Below are positions 1 to 5,218 of a stretch of 5,218 nt of DNA, in pieces. Source of the stretch: an uncultured bacterium. Its GTDB lineage: Bacteria > Planctomycetota > Phycisphaerae > Phycisphaerales > SM1A02. The stretch lies in the NCBI GenBank assembly GCA_903918555.1, contig CAIXEV010000564.1:1-5218 (forward strand), written 5' to 3'. The first letter of the stretch is position 1, and each line of letters opens with the position of its first letter. Below the pieces are notes generated by a model. It made no database searches. It worked only from the letters and a program-made list of their open reading frames with translations, and had not been told where the DNA came from. The position numbers and the translations under genes were made by a program.

Positions 1-2200
1 GCAGCCATGACACGAACGACGCCGTTCCCGCGGAGCGGTCGCCTTCGGCCTGCGCGCTCGTCGCGCTGAAGTACGCGCTGTCGAGATCGCCGCGCGCGGC
101 CTGGCTCGCGGCGATGACGAAGACCGCATCGACGCTCGGCCGCGGGCCGCTCGCAAGTTGCGCAAGCGAACGCTCGAGCGCGTCGAGCCGCGCGACGAAG
201 CGCGGGTCGCCCGAAGTGCGCAGGATGCTCGACGGATCGCGCAGGAACGCCTCGCGCAGGATGTCCGACGCCCACGCCGTCTCGCCGCGGAACGCGCGCG
301 CGAAGCCTTGGCCGACGAACCACGCCTGCTCGCTCGGATACGCGGCCGCGAGCACCGCGAAGCCGTCTTCCGCGTCGTCGTCGTAGCCTTCCGCGAGGAA
401 GGTCCACAGCGCCGACGGATTCGGCAGCGACGGCTGCGGCGGCGGAACCTGCACCACCACCGGCTGCGTGTAGACGATCGTCGAGCAGACGAACGGCGAA
501 TAGCTGTAGCACGGCGTGTACACGGGCAGCGGACACGGCGTCCACACGGCGTAGGTGTGCCACCACGGACGGCATGGATTCCAGCAGGTCCACCGAGGCG
601 CGCAGTACGCGGTCCAGCACGGGCCGCGCCACGGCGTGGGCCACGCGCTGTAGGTCGGCGCGCCGGTCCAGTACGACGCGTAGCCTTCCCACCACGGGTT
701 CGACCAGCTCGAGCAGAGCGGCGCGCCGCTCGAGCCATAGAACAGGCCGAAGCTGAACCCGCCGCTGCCGAAGCCGACCGAGATCGAGAGGCCGTCGCGG
801 CACTCGTAGGGCTGCCAGACATGGCACGGGCCCGCGCTCGACCAACGCGAGTTCGGATGCCAGCCGTTCGCGTACGAGACGCTGTTGATGTACTGGTTGT
901 AGCTGTTGTTGATCGTGGTCTGGTTGATGTTCGTCGTGTTGATGACGGTCGTGTTGATGTTGGTCGTGTTGCCGCCACCGGGGCCAGGAGGCGTGACCTG
1001 CACGCCGCCGACGGTGTCGGAGACGAAGCGGGTCGGTCGCAGCGACGAGTTGTCCGCGGGCATCACGCCGCCCGTCTCGGCGCTTGGTGCGCCGCGATCG
1101 GCGCCGCGGTTGCCGTTGCTGTTGGCGTTGCCGCCGCTCGGCGCATCGGGCGCAGGCCGCTTGGTCACGACATCGCGCGAGCCCGGCGTCTTCGTGTTCG
1201 GGTTCCGCGTGTCCGTGGTCGGAGTCCGCACATCCGGCTTCTTGATGTCGGGTGACGCGACATCAGGCCGCGCGTCGCCGGGCTTCGAAATCGTTGGACG
1301 ATCGATGCCGGGCTTGCCGCGATCGGGCTTGCCGACCCCCGGCTTGCCGACCTCGGGCTTGCCGATCTCGGGTGAATTCACGTCGCGCGGCTTCACATCG
1401 GGCGGCGTCACATCGCGTGGCTTCACATCGCGTGGCTTCACATCAGGCGGCTTCACATCGCGCGGCGGAGCATCAGGCTTGCGCGAGTCTGGGCGCTTGA
1501 TGTCGGGAGCACCGATGTCAGGCTTGCGAACTTCGGGCGGCTTCGGCGCGGGCGGCACAACGGTCGGCTTCGATGGTCGCTGGATGGGAGCGTCGTCATC
1601 GATCGATCCCGGTCGCGGCTTCGCTGGCGTCCGCGTTGGTGGCGTGACTGGAGTCGTCACTGGCGGCGCATCGGGCCGCGCAACATCGCGAGGCTTCGGC
1701 GGGGTCCGCGTCGGTGGCGTGAATGGTGTCGAGACATCACGCGGCTTCGTTGGCGTTCGTGTCGGCGGCGCGACTTCACGCGGCTTCGAAGGCGGCGGCG
1801 CAATCGGCGGTGCGACTTCGCGCGGCTTCGAAGGCGGCGGCGCGACCGGTGGCGCGACTTCACGCGGCTTCGAAGGCGGCGGCGCGATCGGCGGCGCGAC
1901 TTCGCGCGGCTTCGAAGGCGGCGGCGCGATCGGCGGCGCGACCTCGCGCGGCTTCGAAGGCGGCGGCGCGATCGGCGGCGCGATCGGCGGCGCGACTTCG
2001 CGCGGCTTCGACGGAGGCGGCGCAATCGGCGGCGCGACCTCGCGCGGCTTGCTCGGCGCCTCCATCGGGGGCTGCATCGGCGGCGCGCCACGACCCGGCT
2101 TCACATGCTCGTCGTCGAGGGCCGGGGCTCCGAGGAGCGTCGTCGCGACGAAGGTCGTCGAGAGGTATGCAAACAGGCGGATAGCGGGGCGGCTTGGCAT
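1..2200 (-). CDS. Exported proline-rich repeat protein with Trp/Cys-rich region and helical C-terminal domain (3' end outside window)
   Basis: I do not recognise a named family. The frame is open for 733 codons from 2200 to the window edge with no stop, so the C-terminus is missing. Residues 1-28 look like a Sec signal peptide: Arg-containing start, hydrophobic LFAYLSTTFVATTLLG, then APA/L. Residues 39-353 are proline-rich and charged: seven 14-residue SKPREVAPPIAPPP units (50-146), a PPTRTPxKPR section (145-196), then 21 pentapeptides like KPRDV (220-324). A Gly/Asn linker leads to an NTTNI pentapeptide stretch (411-430). Residues 447-572 hold 15 Trp and all ten Cys. Residues 594-733 are Ala/Leu-rich and helical, like a TPR-type fold. 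The start at 2200 has GGAG six bases upstream; an in-frame ATG at 2212 would add four residues. The repeat part could be an extended polyproline stalk crossing the periplasm or wall, presenting the Cys/Trp domain; this is inference. The neighbouring gene at 2424 is divergent. Confidence 0.87.
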   Translation of the reverse strand, partial: MPSRPAIRLFAYLSTTFVATTLLGAPALDDEHVKPGRGAPPMQPPMEAPSKPREVAPPIAPPPSKPREVAPPIAPPIAPPPSKPREVAPPIAPPPSKPREVAPPIAPPPSKPREVAPPVAPPPSKPREVAPPIAPPPSKPREVAPPTRTPTKPRDVSTPFTPPTRTPPKPRDVARPDAPPVTTPVTPPTRTPAKPRPGSIDDDAPIQRPSKPTVVPPAPKPPEVRKPDIGAPDIKRPDSRKPDAPPRDVKPPDVKPRDVKPRDVTPPDVKPRDVNSPEIGKPEVGKPGVGKPDRGKPGIDRPTISKPGDARPDVASPDIKKPDVRTPTTDTRNPNTKTPGSRDVVTKRPAPDAPSGGNANSNGNRGADRGAPSAETGGVMPADNSSLRPTRFVSDTVGGVQVTPPGPGGGNTTNINTTVINTTNINQTTINNSYNQYINSVSYANGWHPNSRWSSAGPCHVWQPYECRDGLSISVGFGSGGFSFGLFYGSSGAPLCSSWSNPWWEGYASYWTGAPTYSAWPTPWRGPCWTAYCAPRWTCWNPCRPWWHTYAVWTPCPLPVYTPCYSYSPFVCSTIVYTQPVVVQVPPPQPSLPNPSALWTFLAEGYDDDAEDGFAVLAAAYPSEQAWFVGQGFARAFRGETAWASDILREAFLRDPSSILRTSGDPRFVARLDALERSLAQLASGPRPSVDAVFVIAASQAARGDLDSAYFSATSAQAEGDRSAGTASFVSWL
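911..970 (-). repeat. Four Asn/Thr pentapeptides (NTTNI, NTTVI, NTTNI, NQTTI)
   Basis: Residues 411-430 of the mosaic protein are four pentads each ending in Ile, followed by an Asn/Tyr-rich tail (NNSYNQYINS). The residue content is quite different from the proline pentads upstream, yet the period is again five. Alternating small polar and beta-branched residues suggest a beta-strand or short beta-solenoid segment between the proline-rich part and the Trp/Cys-rich domain. On the opposite strand these codons read as a Val/Leu/Met-rich hydrophobic stretch, which mimics a membrane anchor but is not a real gene start. Confidence 0.8.
1229..1543 (-). repeat. 21 in-register pentapeptide (15-bp) repeats, consensus KPRDV / GKPDV
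   Basis: Residues 220-324 of the mosaic protein divide without gap into 21 pentads: KPPEV, RKPDI, GAPDI, KRPDS, RKPDA, PPRDV, KPPDV, KPRDV, KPRDV, TPPDV, KPRDV, NSPEI, GKPEV, GKPGV, GKPDR, GKPGI, DRPTI, SKPGD, ARPDV, ASPDI, KKPDV. Nearly every pentad has Pro at position 2 or 3, an acidic residue or Gly at position 4, and mostly Val or Ile at position 5; Lys or Arg is frequent at positions 1-3. The array is more diverged than the 42-bp repeats, so it is probably older. It does not match the classic A(D/N)LXX pentapeptide-repeat family, because of its proline content. An extended, charged, rod-like segment is likely. Confidence 0.88.
1763..2053 (-). repeat. Seven tandem 42-bp units encoding SKPREVAPPIAPPP
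   Basis: Read on the minus strand, residues 50-146 of the mosaic protein are seven consecutive copies of a 14-residue unit; the last is partial, ending at APP. Copy 2 carries an extra IAPP (12 bp), and copy 5 has Val for Ile. At DNA level the copies differ only at a few mostly synonymous positions (GAA/GAG, CGC/CGT, GCG/GCA, ATC/ATT). Such near-identity suggests recent expansion or ongoing homogenisation by slippage or unequal recombination, so copy number may differ between strains. Each unit contains the KPREV core that recurs, as KPRDV, in the pentapeptide array further downstream. Confidence 0.93.
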
Positions 2201-2206
2201 GGGGGA

Positions 2207-2210
2207 CTCC
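2207..2210 (-). promoter_or_regulatory. Shine-Dalgarno GGAG for the mosaic protein gene
   Basis: On the minus strand GGAG lies six bases before the ATG at 2200. This favours that start over the in-frame ATG at 2212, which overlaps this motif and has only a GGAG two bases ahead of it, too close for normal initiation. It is the only convincing ribosome-binding site in the window; the genes starting at 2424 and 4973 have none. Confidence 0.65.
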
Positions 2211-2293
2211 ATGGCTCCGGGTCTTCGATGCATCGGGCACCGCGACGGCACGCGGCGCAGTCGGGGAGTGAAGCGATCCGCCGCTCGCGGATT

Positions 2294-2309
2294 CCGCCAA
2301 AGTTGGCGG
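2294..2309. promoter_or_regulatory. 16-bp inverted repeat in the divergent intergenic region (possible operator)
   Basis: CCGCCAA-AG-TTGGCGG is a perfect 7-bp dyad with a 2-bp centre. It is flanked by ATT on the left and, after one extra base, AAT on the right, so the symmetry nearly extends to about 23 bp. It lies in the 223-bp spacer between the divergent genes, 94 bp from the minus-strand start at 2200 and 115 bp from the plus-strand start at 2424. No T-tract follows it, and the loop is very short for a terminator, so a protein-binding site is more likely than a transcription stop. The rest of the spacer (2201-2423) shows no clear -35/-10 pair in either direction. The binding protein is unknown. 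Confidence 0.4.
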
Positions 2310-2423
2310 CAATTCGATTCTTGCGTCCGAGAGCGCGATGCACCAAGGAACTTGGGAACGGATTCCTCCCGCAATCGACAGCAGGGTCTTGGCGATACGG
2401 CTCCGTGCGGTCATGCTGCGCTG

Positions 2424-3968
2424 ATGCAGATGCCCAACCTCCTGACCCGCGCCGCCGGTCTCGCCGCTTTCGCCGCCGCCACCCTCGCAGCGCCCGCGCT
2501 CGCGCAGTACTCGAGCAGCGCCTCTGCGCCGCTCGCCGTCTTGGCCACCGCGAACGACGATGTCCAGCCGAAGACCGCCCCCGCGCCGAGCGACGGCCAC
2601 TACATGAGCTTCCTCTCCGGCCCCGGCTATGACGTGATGGTCGTGCGGCTCGACAGGAACGGCAACGCCGTCTGGGCCGCGCCCGTCGTCGTCGAGGACC
2701 GCGCGCAGAGCTCGACCACCGATTACGGCATGGCGAGCGACGCGGCGGGCAATGTGTATCTGGCCTACGACCACCCGAACGGCGCGACGCCCGCGATCCG
2801 CGTGAAGTCGCTCGACTCGTCGGGCAACACGCGCTGGTCGCAGATCGTCACCTCCGTGTCGGGCGTGAATGTCGGCCGCGTCACGGTCGCGAGCGACGGC
2901 GCCGTGTGGGTCTGCCACGCGCAGAACGCCACGCCGCGCGTGCAGCGCTTCGACGCGGCGACCGGCACGCCGAGCTTCGCGACGCCGCTCACCATCACCG
3001 AGACCGGCGCCACGCAGATCCCCGCCGACATCCAGCCGTCGGTCGACGGCGCGGTCATCATGTCGTGCGTGCGGTACACGACCTTCACCGGCGCCAAGGT
3101 GCTGCGCGCCCACCGCATCAATGTCGACGGCTCGCGTCCGTGGGCCGCGATCGGCACGCCGGTGTTCACGGCCGGTTCGCTGCAGTTCGGCAACTTCCCG
3201 AGCTTCATCTCCGACGGCGCGGGCGGCGCGTACTTCTGCTGGTACGCGACGGGCCCGCTCCAGTGCCACGCGCAGCGCGTCGACGCGTCGGGCGCCGTGC
3301 TTTGGGGCACGAGCGGCGTCGCCGTGACGACGACCACCACCGACAACCGCGTGTCGCCGTCGATGGTGCTCGGCGCAGACAACCGCCTGTATGTGTTCTG
3401 GTCGCAGCAGACGCCGAACACATCGATCTACGGCATCTACGGCCAGTGCTTCGCGAAGGGCGCGCGCCAGTGGGGGAACAGCGGTGCGGCGGTCGAGCCG
3501 ATGTCGGTCGTCTCCTACTCGCGGGGTTGGGCGACGGCCGGCCGCGCGGGCGACGGCGTCGTCTGCTTCTATGTCGAATCGGCCAGCGCCGTGCAGGACG
3601 CTCTCCGCTGCAAGCGCATGTCGAGCACGGGCGTCGCCGAGTGGTCGGCGGATGTCGCGACCAGCTCGGGCGTGAAGTATCGGCTGGCCTCTGCGCCCGG
3701 CGCGTCGAACGGATGCGTGCTCGCGTGGCAGGGCGGCGCGACGACCGGCGCGAGCGATGTGTTCGCAGCGCGCGTCGGCGCCGACGGCGTGCTCGGCGTG
3801 CCGCCCGCGGGCAACCCCGCCGATCTCAACGGCGATGGCTCGGTGAACGCGGCCGACCTTGCGACGCTGCTCGGGCAGTGGGGTCTGTCGGGCAGCGCCG
3901 ACCTCGACGGCAACGGCACGGTCGGCGCGGCGGATCTCACGATCATGCTCGGCGCGTGGAGCGCCTGA
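2424..3968 (+). CDS. Secreted beta-propeller-like repeat protein with C-terminal dockerin-type module
   Basis: A 514-residue exported protein. Residues 1-27 form a clear Sec signal peptide (hydrophobic Ala/Leu core, APALA before Gln28). The body (about 60-460) repeats a two-part motif every 46-57 residues: a strand such as SDGAGGAYFCWY, then one such as QRVDASGAVLW. The second part occurs near residues 75, 128, 174, 230, 284, 341, 398 and 449, which fits a seven- or eight-bladed beta-propeller. Residues 467-478 (DLNGDGSVNAAD) and 493-504 (DLDGNGTVGAAD) are two EF-hand-like calcium loops with ligands at positions 1, 3, 5 and 12, each followed by a short Leu-rich helix: a dockerin-like pair. 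In planctomycetes such modules are common at the ends of secreted proteins and probably help anchor or sort them; no partner is visible here. There is no catalytic motif. The ATG at 2424 was chosen because it puts the signal peptide at the N-terminus; 2430 is equally possible. No Shine-Dalgarno is seen. The open frame continues upstream to 906, but only as antisense of the neighbouring gene. Confidence 0.93.
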   Translation: MQMPNLLTRAAGLAAFAAATLAAPALAQYSSSASAPLAVLATANDDVQPKTAPAPSDGHYMSFLSGPGYDVMVVRLDRNGNAVWAAPVVVEDRAQSSTTDYGMASDAAGNVYLAYDHPNGATPAIRVKSLDSSGNTRWSQIVTSVSGVNVGRVTVASDGAVWVCHAQNATPRVQRFDAATGTPSFATPLTITETGATQIPADIQPSVDGAVIMSCVRYTTFTGAKVLRAHRINVDGSRPWAAIGTPVFTAGSLQFGNFPSFISDGAGGAYFCWYATGPLQCHAQRVDASGAVLWGTSGVAVTTTTTDNRVSPSMVLGADNRLYVFWSQQTPNTSIYGIYGQCFAKGARQWGNSGAAVEPMSVVSYSRGWATAGRAGDGVVCFYVESASAVQDALRCKRMSSTGVAEWSADVATSSGVKYRLASAPGASNGCVLAWQGGATTGASDVFAARVGADGVLGVPPAGNPADLNGDGSVNAADLATLLGQWGLSGSADLDGNGTVGAADLTIMLGAWSA

Positions 3969-3989
3969 GCGAGCGACGGCGACGGTTGA

Positions 3990-4973
3990 TCAGCGGCCGA
4001 GACCGCGGCCCTCGCGGGCGCGGCGGAAGCTCGACGGCATCAGGTAGGCGGTGTCGTTGAACACGATGACCTGACCTGAGATCAGCACCGTCGGCGGCGA
4101 GTCCGACTCGCGGGTCGTCAGCTCGAGTCGCTCGAGCAGCAGGCACGGAAGGATCTCGAGCGAGCCGTCGCCCTTGCCCGTGACCTGCTCGGGCACGAAG
4201 CGCCACGAGCCTGCCGACGGATCGCGCATGAGCCGCCCGCTGCGCAGCACGAGGCGCGTGCCGGGCTCCGGAAGATCCACCGCGGCCTCGCCCTTCGCGC
4301 GGTCCGAAGCCGTGCCTTCCGAGTCGTCGGAGAGCCGGCCGATCGGCGAGCGGCCGACGCGCTGCTCGAGACGACGCTCAATCGCATCGACGGTGGCGTC
4401 GTCGTCCTTGCCGATGCTCGGGTCGCGGCGCGCTGGCGTCGTGGGCGGCGGCACGAACTTCGCTTCGCCGTTCGGCGTCGTCACGGGCTTCGCCTCGGGC
4501 GATGGCGTCTGGCTCGGGCGCGTGTCGAAGCGCACGATCGGCGGCGCGAGCTCGGCAAGGAGATAGTTGCGGCCCTTGTAGATGAAGACGCGGCCCGTGA
4601 CTTCGTACTCGATCGGCGAGGGCGAGATGTTTCGATTGCGGAGCATGTCCGCGAGGGTCGCGGACGGAAGCAGCACGAACTCGCGCCGCAGGTTGCCTGA
4701 CTCCGGCTGGATCGGACGGAAGACCCAGTGCTTCTCGTCGGGGTCGAGGGTGATGTCGCCGATGACGCGGGAGATCACGCTTCCTTCGCGGAGGAGCGGC
4801 AGGCGGTAGCCCACGAGGTCGGTGCTCGGAAGCGCAGCTCCGGCCGGCGGCGTCGCAGGGGTGCGGGCGGCGGGGGCGGCGCCCGGCTTCGCGGGGGCGT
4901 TCTGGGCGAACGCGACCGAGAGGGCGGATGCCGCGGCGAGGATGGCGAGCGAAGTGGTCGGGAGGCGCTGCAT
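3990..4973 (-). CDS. Exported protein of unknown function with two related halves
   Basis: A 327-residue protein with a Sec signal peptide (residues 1-23, hydrophobic core LAILAAASALSV, AFA before Gln24), then an Ala/Pro-rich linker (24-48). Two similar modules follow. Module A (62-146) and module B (238-314) share this order: a Gly-Arg/Val start, a Trp strand (HWVFRPIQ; SWRFVPEQ), a Leu-Pro segment (FVLLPSATLADML; LEILPCLLLERLE), then a closing strand pair (YEVTGRVFIYKGRNYLLAE; VLISGQVIVFNDTAYLMPS). They are joined by a polar Pro-rich linker containing a short charged helix (DATVDAIERRLEQRV, about 192-206). The fold looks all-beta. I do not recognise a named family, and there are no catalytic residues. 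The start at 4973 is chosen for the signal peptide; the frame upstream is open only because it runs through spacer and the antisense of the tRNA. No Shine-Dalgarno is seen. It converges with the dockerin gene, 21 bp between stops, with no clear terminator hairpin plus T-tract in between. Envelope location is inferred from the signal peptide. Confidence 0.92.
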   Translation of the reverse strand: MQRLPTTSLAILAAASALSVAFAQNAPAKPGAAPAARTPATPPAGAALPSTDLVGYRLPLLREGSVISRVIGDITLDPDEKHWVFRPIQPESGNLRREFVLLPSATLADMLRNRNISPSPIEYEVTGRVFIYKGRNYLLAELAPPIVRFDTRPSQTPSPEAKPVTTPNGEAKFVPPPTTPARRDPSIGKDDDATVDAIERRLEQRVGRSPIGRLSDDSEGTASDRAKGEAAVDLPEPGTRLVLRSGRLMRDPSAGSWRFVPEQVTGKGDGSLEILPCLLLERLELTTRESDSPPTVLISGQVIVFNDTAYLMPSSFRRAREGRGLGR

Positions 4974-5102
4974 CGAAGGGTCTTTCGGCAGATTTGGACG
5001 ACCGCCGTCAACGACGGAGGGTAGCCGAGTCCGAGGCGTAGGTGGCGGGTCAGGCTGTACGGGCGGGTCCGAGTTGCGGGCGCGAATCCCGAGGTCCGCG
5101 CG

Positions 5103-5134
5103 TTGACGCGAGCGGAAGTTGGAGCGAGTATGAT
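5103..5134 (+). promoter_or_regulatory. Probable sigma-70-type promoter of tRNA-Cys
   Basis: TTGACG (5103-5108) matches the -35 consensus at five of six bases, and TATGAT (5129-5134) matches the -10 at five of six. The -10 ends 17 bp before the tRNA, so transcription would start near 5141 and give a leader of roughly 10 bases. The spacer is 20 bp, longer than the usual 16-18, so either the -35 is weak in practice or only the -10 is used. The context (A+T-containing -10 in a GC-rich spacer just before a tRNA) supports the call. Confidence 0.55.
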
Positions 5135-5151
5135 GTGCTCGCCAATGCCAC

Positions 5152-5218
5152 GGTCGCGTACCCAAGTGGCCTAAGGGAACGGATTGCAAATCCGTGATTC
5201 GTGGGTTCAAATCCCACC
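5152..5218 (+). tRNA. tRNA-Cys (anticodon GCA), 3' end cut by the window
   Basis: The cloverleaf can be drawn by hand. The 5' acceptor strand is GGTCGCG (5152-5158), then TA. The D stem is CCC (5161-5163) with GGG (5175-5177). The anticodon stem is ACGGA (5179-5183) with TCCGT (5191-5195), enclosing loop TTGCAAA with anticodon GCA at 5186-5188, which reads UGC/UGU codons. The variable loop is GATTC. The T stem is GTGGG (5201-5205) with CCCAC (5213-5217), around TTCAAAT. The last base, C5218, pairs with G5158 as the first base of the 3' acceptor strand. The missing part should begin GCGACC plus the discriminator base; whether CCA is encoded cannot be seen. Confidence 0.96.

Noticed and set aside
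158..1255. Plus-strand frame of 365 codons, Arg/Ala-rich
   Set aside because: It is antisense to the long minus-strand gene, is dominated by Arg/Ala/Val runs typical of the wrong frame in GC-rich DNA, and has no signal, domain or ribosome-binding site.
1763..2053. CRISPR array suggested by regular repeats
   Set aside because: The units are contiguous coding repeats with no unique spacers between them.
1657..2091. Minus-strand Arg/Ser-rich frame (RSRRRLRSRAKS repeats) resembling a nucleic-acid-binding protein
   Set aside because: It is the shifted reading of the 42-bp repeats; the correct frame (start 2200) continues through the whole region with a signal peptide and ordered domains.
1723..2184. 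Plus-strand Ala/Lys-rich frame (AASKAAARSAARL repeats) resembling a histone-like tail
   Set aside because: It is another shifted reading of the same 42-bp repeats on the opposite strand and has no independent support.
2226..2235. 10-bp palindrome CGATGCATCG in the divergent spacer
   Set aside because: Perfect 10-bp palindromes are expected several times by chance in 5 kb, and nothing links it to a promoter.
1860..3269. Minus-strand frame of 469 codons
   Set aside because: It lies antisense to the dockerin gene and then out of frame inside the repeat gene. The composition is Arg/Ala/Gly/Asp noise, and it crosses two well-supported genes.
3969..4015. Possible bidirectional terminator (GCGAG at 3969 with CTCGC at 4011; GCGG/CCGC inside)
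   Set aside because: The arms are short and far apart, part lies inside the convergent coding region, and there is no T-tract on either strand.
2906..4060. Plus-strand Arg-rich frame of 384 codons
   Set aside because: It overlaps the dockerin gene out of frame and runs past its stop into the convergent gene; no recognisable domain.
5006..5011. Minus-strand TTGACG as a possible -35 for the gene starting at 4973
   Set aside because: No acceptable -10 occurs 15-19 bases downstream (the hexamer at 17 bp is CCGAAA), so a promoter is not called.
4974..5210. N-terminal extension of the 327-residue protein by 79 codons
   Set aside because: The extension would run through the tRNA-Cys gene and its promoter; the start at 4973 directly precedes a typical signal peptide.

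Overview
The window looks like a piece of a high-GC bacterial chromosome from the Planctomycetota, most likely a Phycisphaerae-type organism. That placement rests on four things: three of three protein genes encode exported, non-enzymatic-looking proteins; one ends in a dockerin-like double calcium-loop module of the kind common at the C-termini of secreted planctomycete proteins; codons are strongly biased to G or C in the third position; and only one of the three genes has a visible Shine-Dalgarno sequence. It is inference from sequence style, not from a marker gene.

Layout. (1) Positions 1-2200, minus strand: the start and most of a long exported mosaic protein whose C-terminus lies beyond position 1. 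After a signal peptide it has about 320 residues of proline/charged repeats (a 14-residue repeat, then 21 pentapeptides in unbroken register), an Asn/Thr/Ile pentapeptide stretch, a Trp/Cys-rich region and a helical, possibly TPR-like, end. (2) 2201-2423: a divergent intergenic region with a 16-bp inverted repeat. (3) 2424-3968, plus strand: a secreted protein built of seven or eight beta-propeller-like repeats and ending in the dockerin-like module. (4) 3969-3989: a 21-bp gap between convergent stop codons. (5) 3990-4973, minus strand: an exported 327-residue protein with two related halves. (6) 4974-5151: a divergent spacer holding a probable tRNA promoter. (7) 5152-5218, plus strand: a tRNA-Cys(GCA), cut off six or so bases before the end of its acceptor stem.

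How the parts relate. No operon is visible: adjacent genes are divergent, convergent, divergent. The common theme is the cell envelope or cell exterior: each protein has a Sec-type signal peptide, and none shows a catalytic motif. The first two share the 223-bp divergent spacer, so co-regulation is possible but unproven.

The most unusual element is the mosaic protein at 1-2200, with three different short-period repeats in one chain. Its repeats also keep antisense frames open, so a 1020-residue plus-strand frame (906-3968) runs through its antisense strand into the dockerin gene and could be misannotated as one giant gene. I see no mobile element, CRISPR array, phage gene or defence system.
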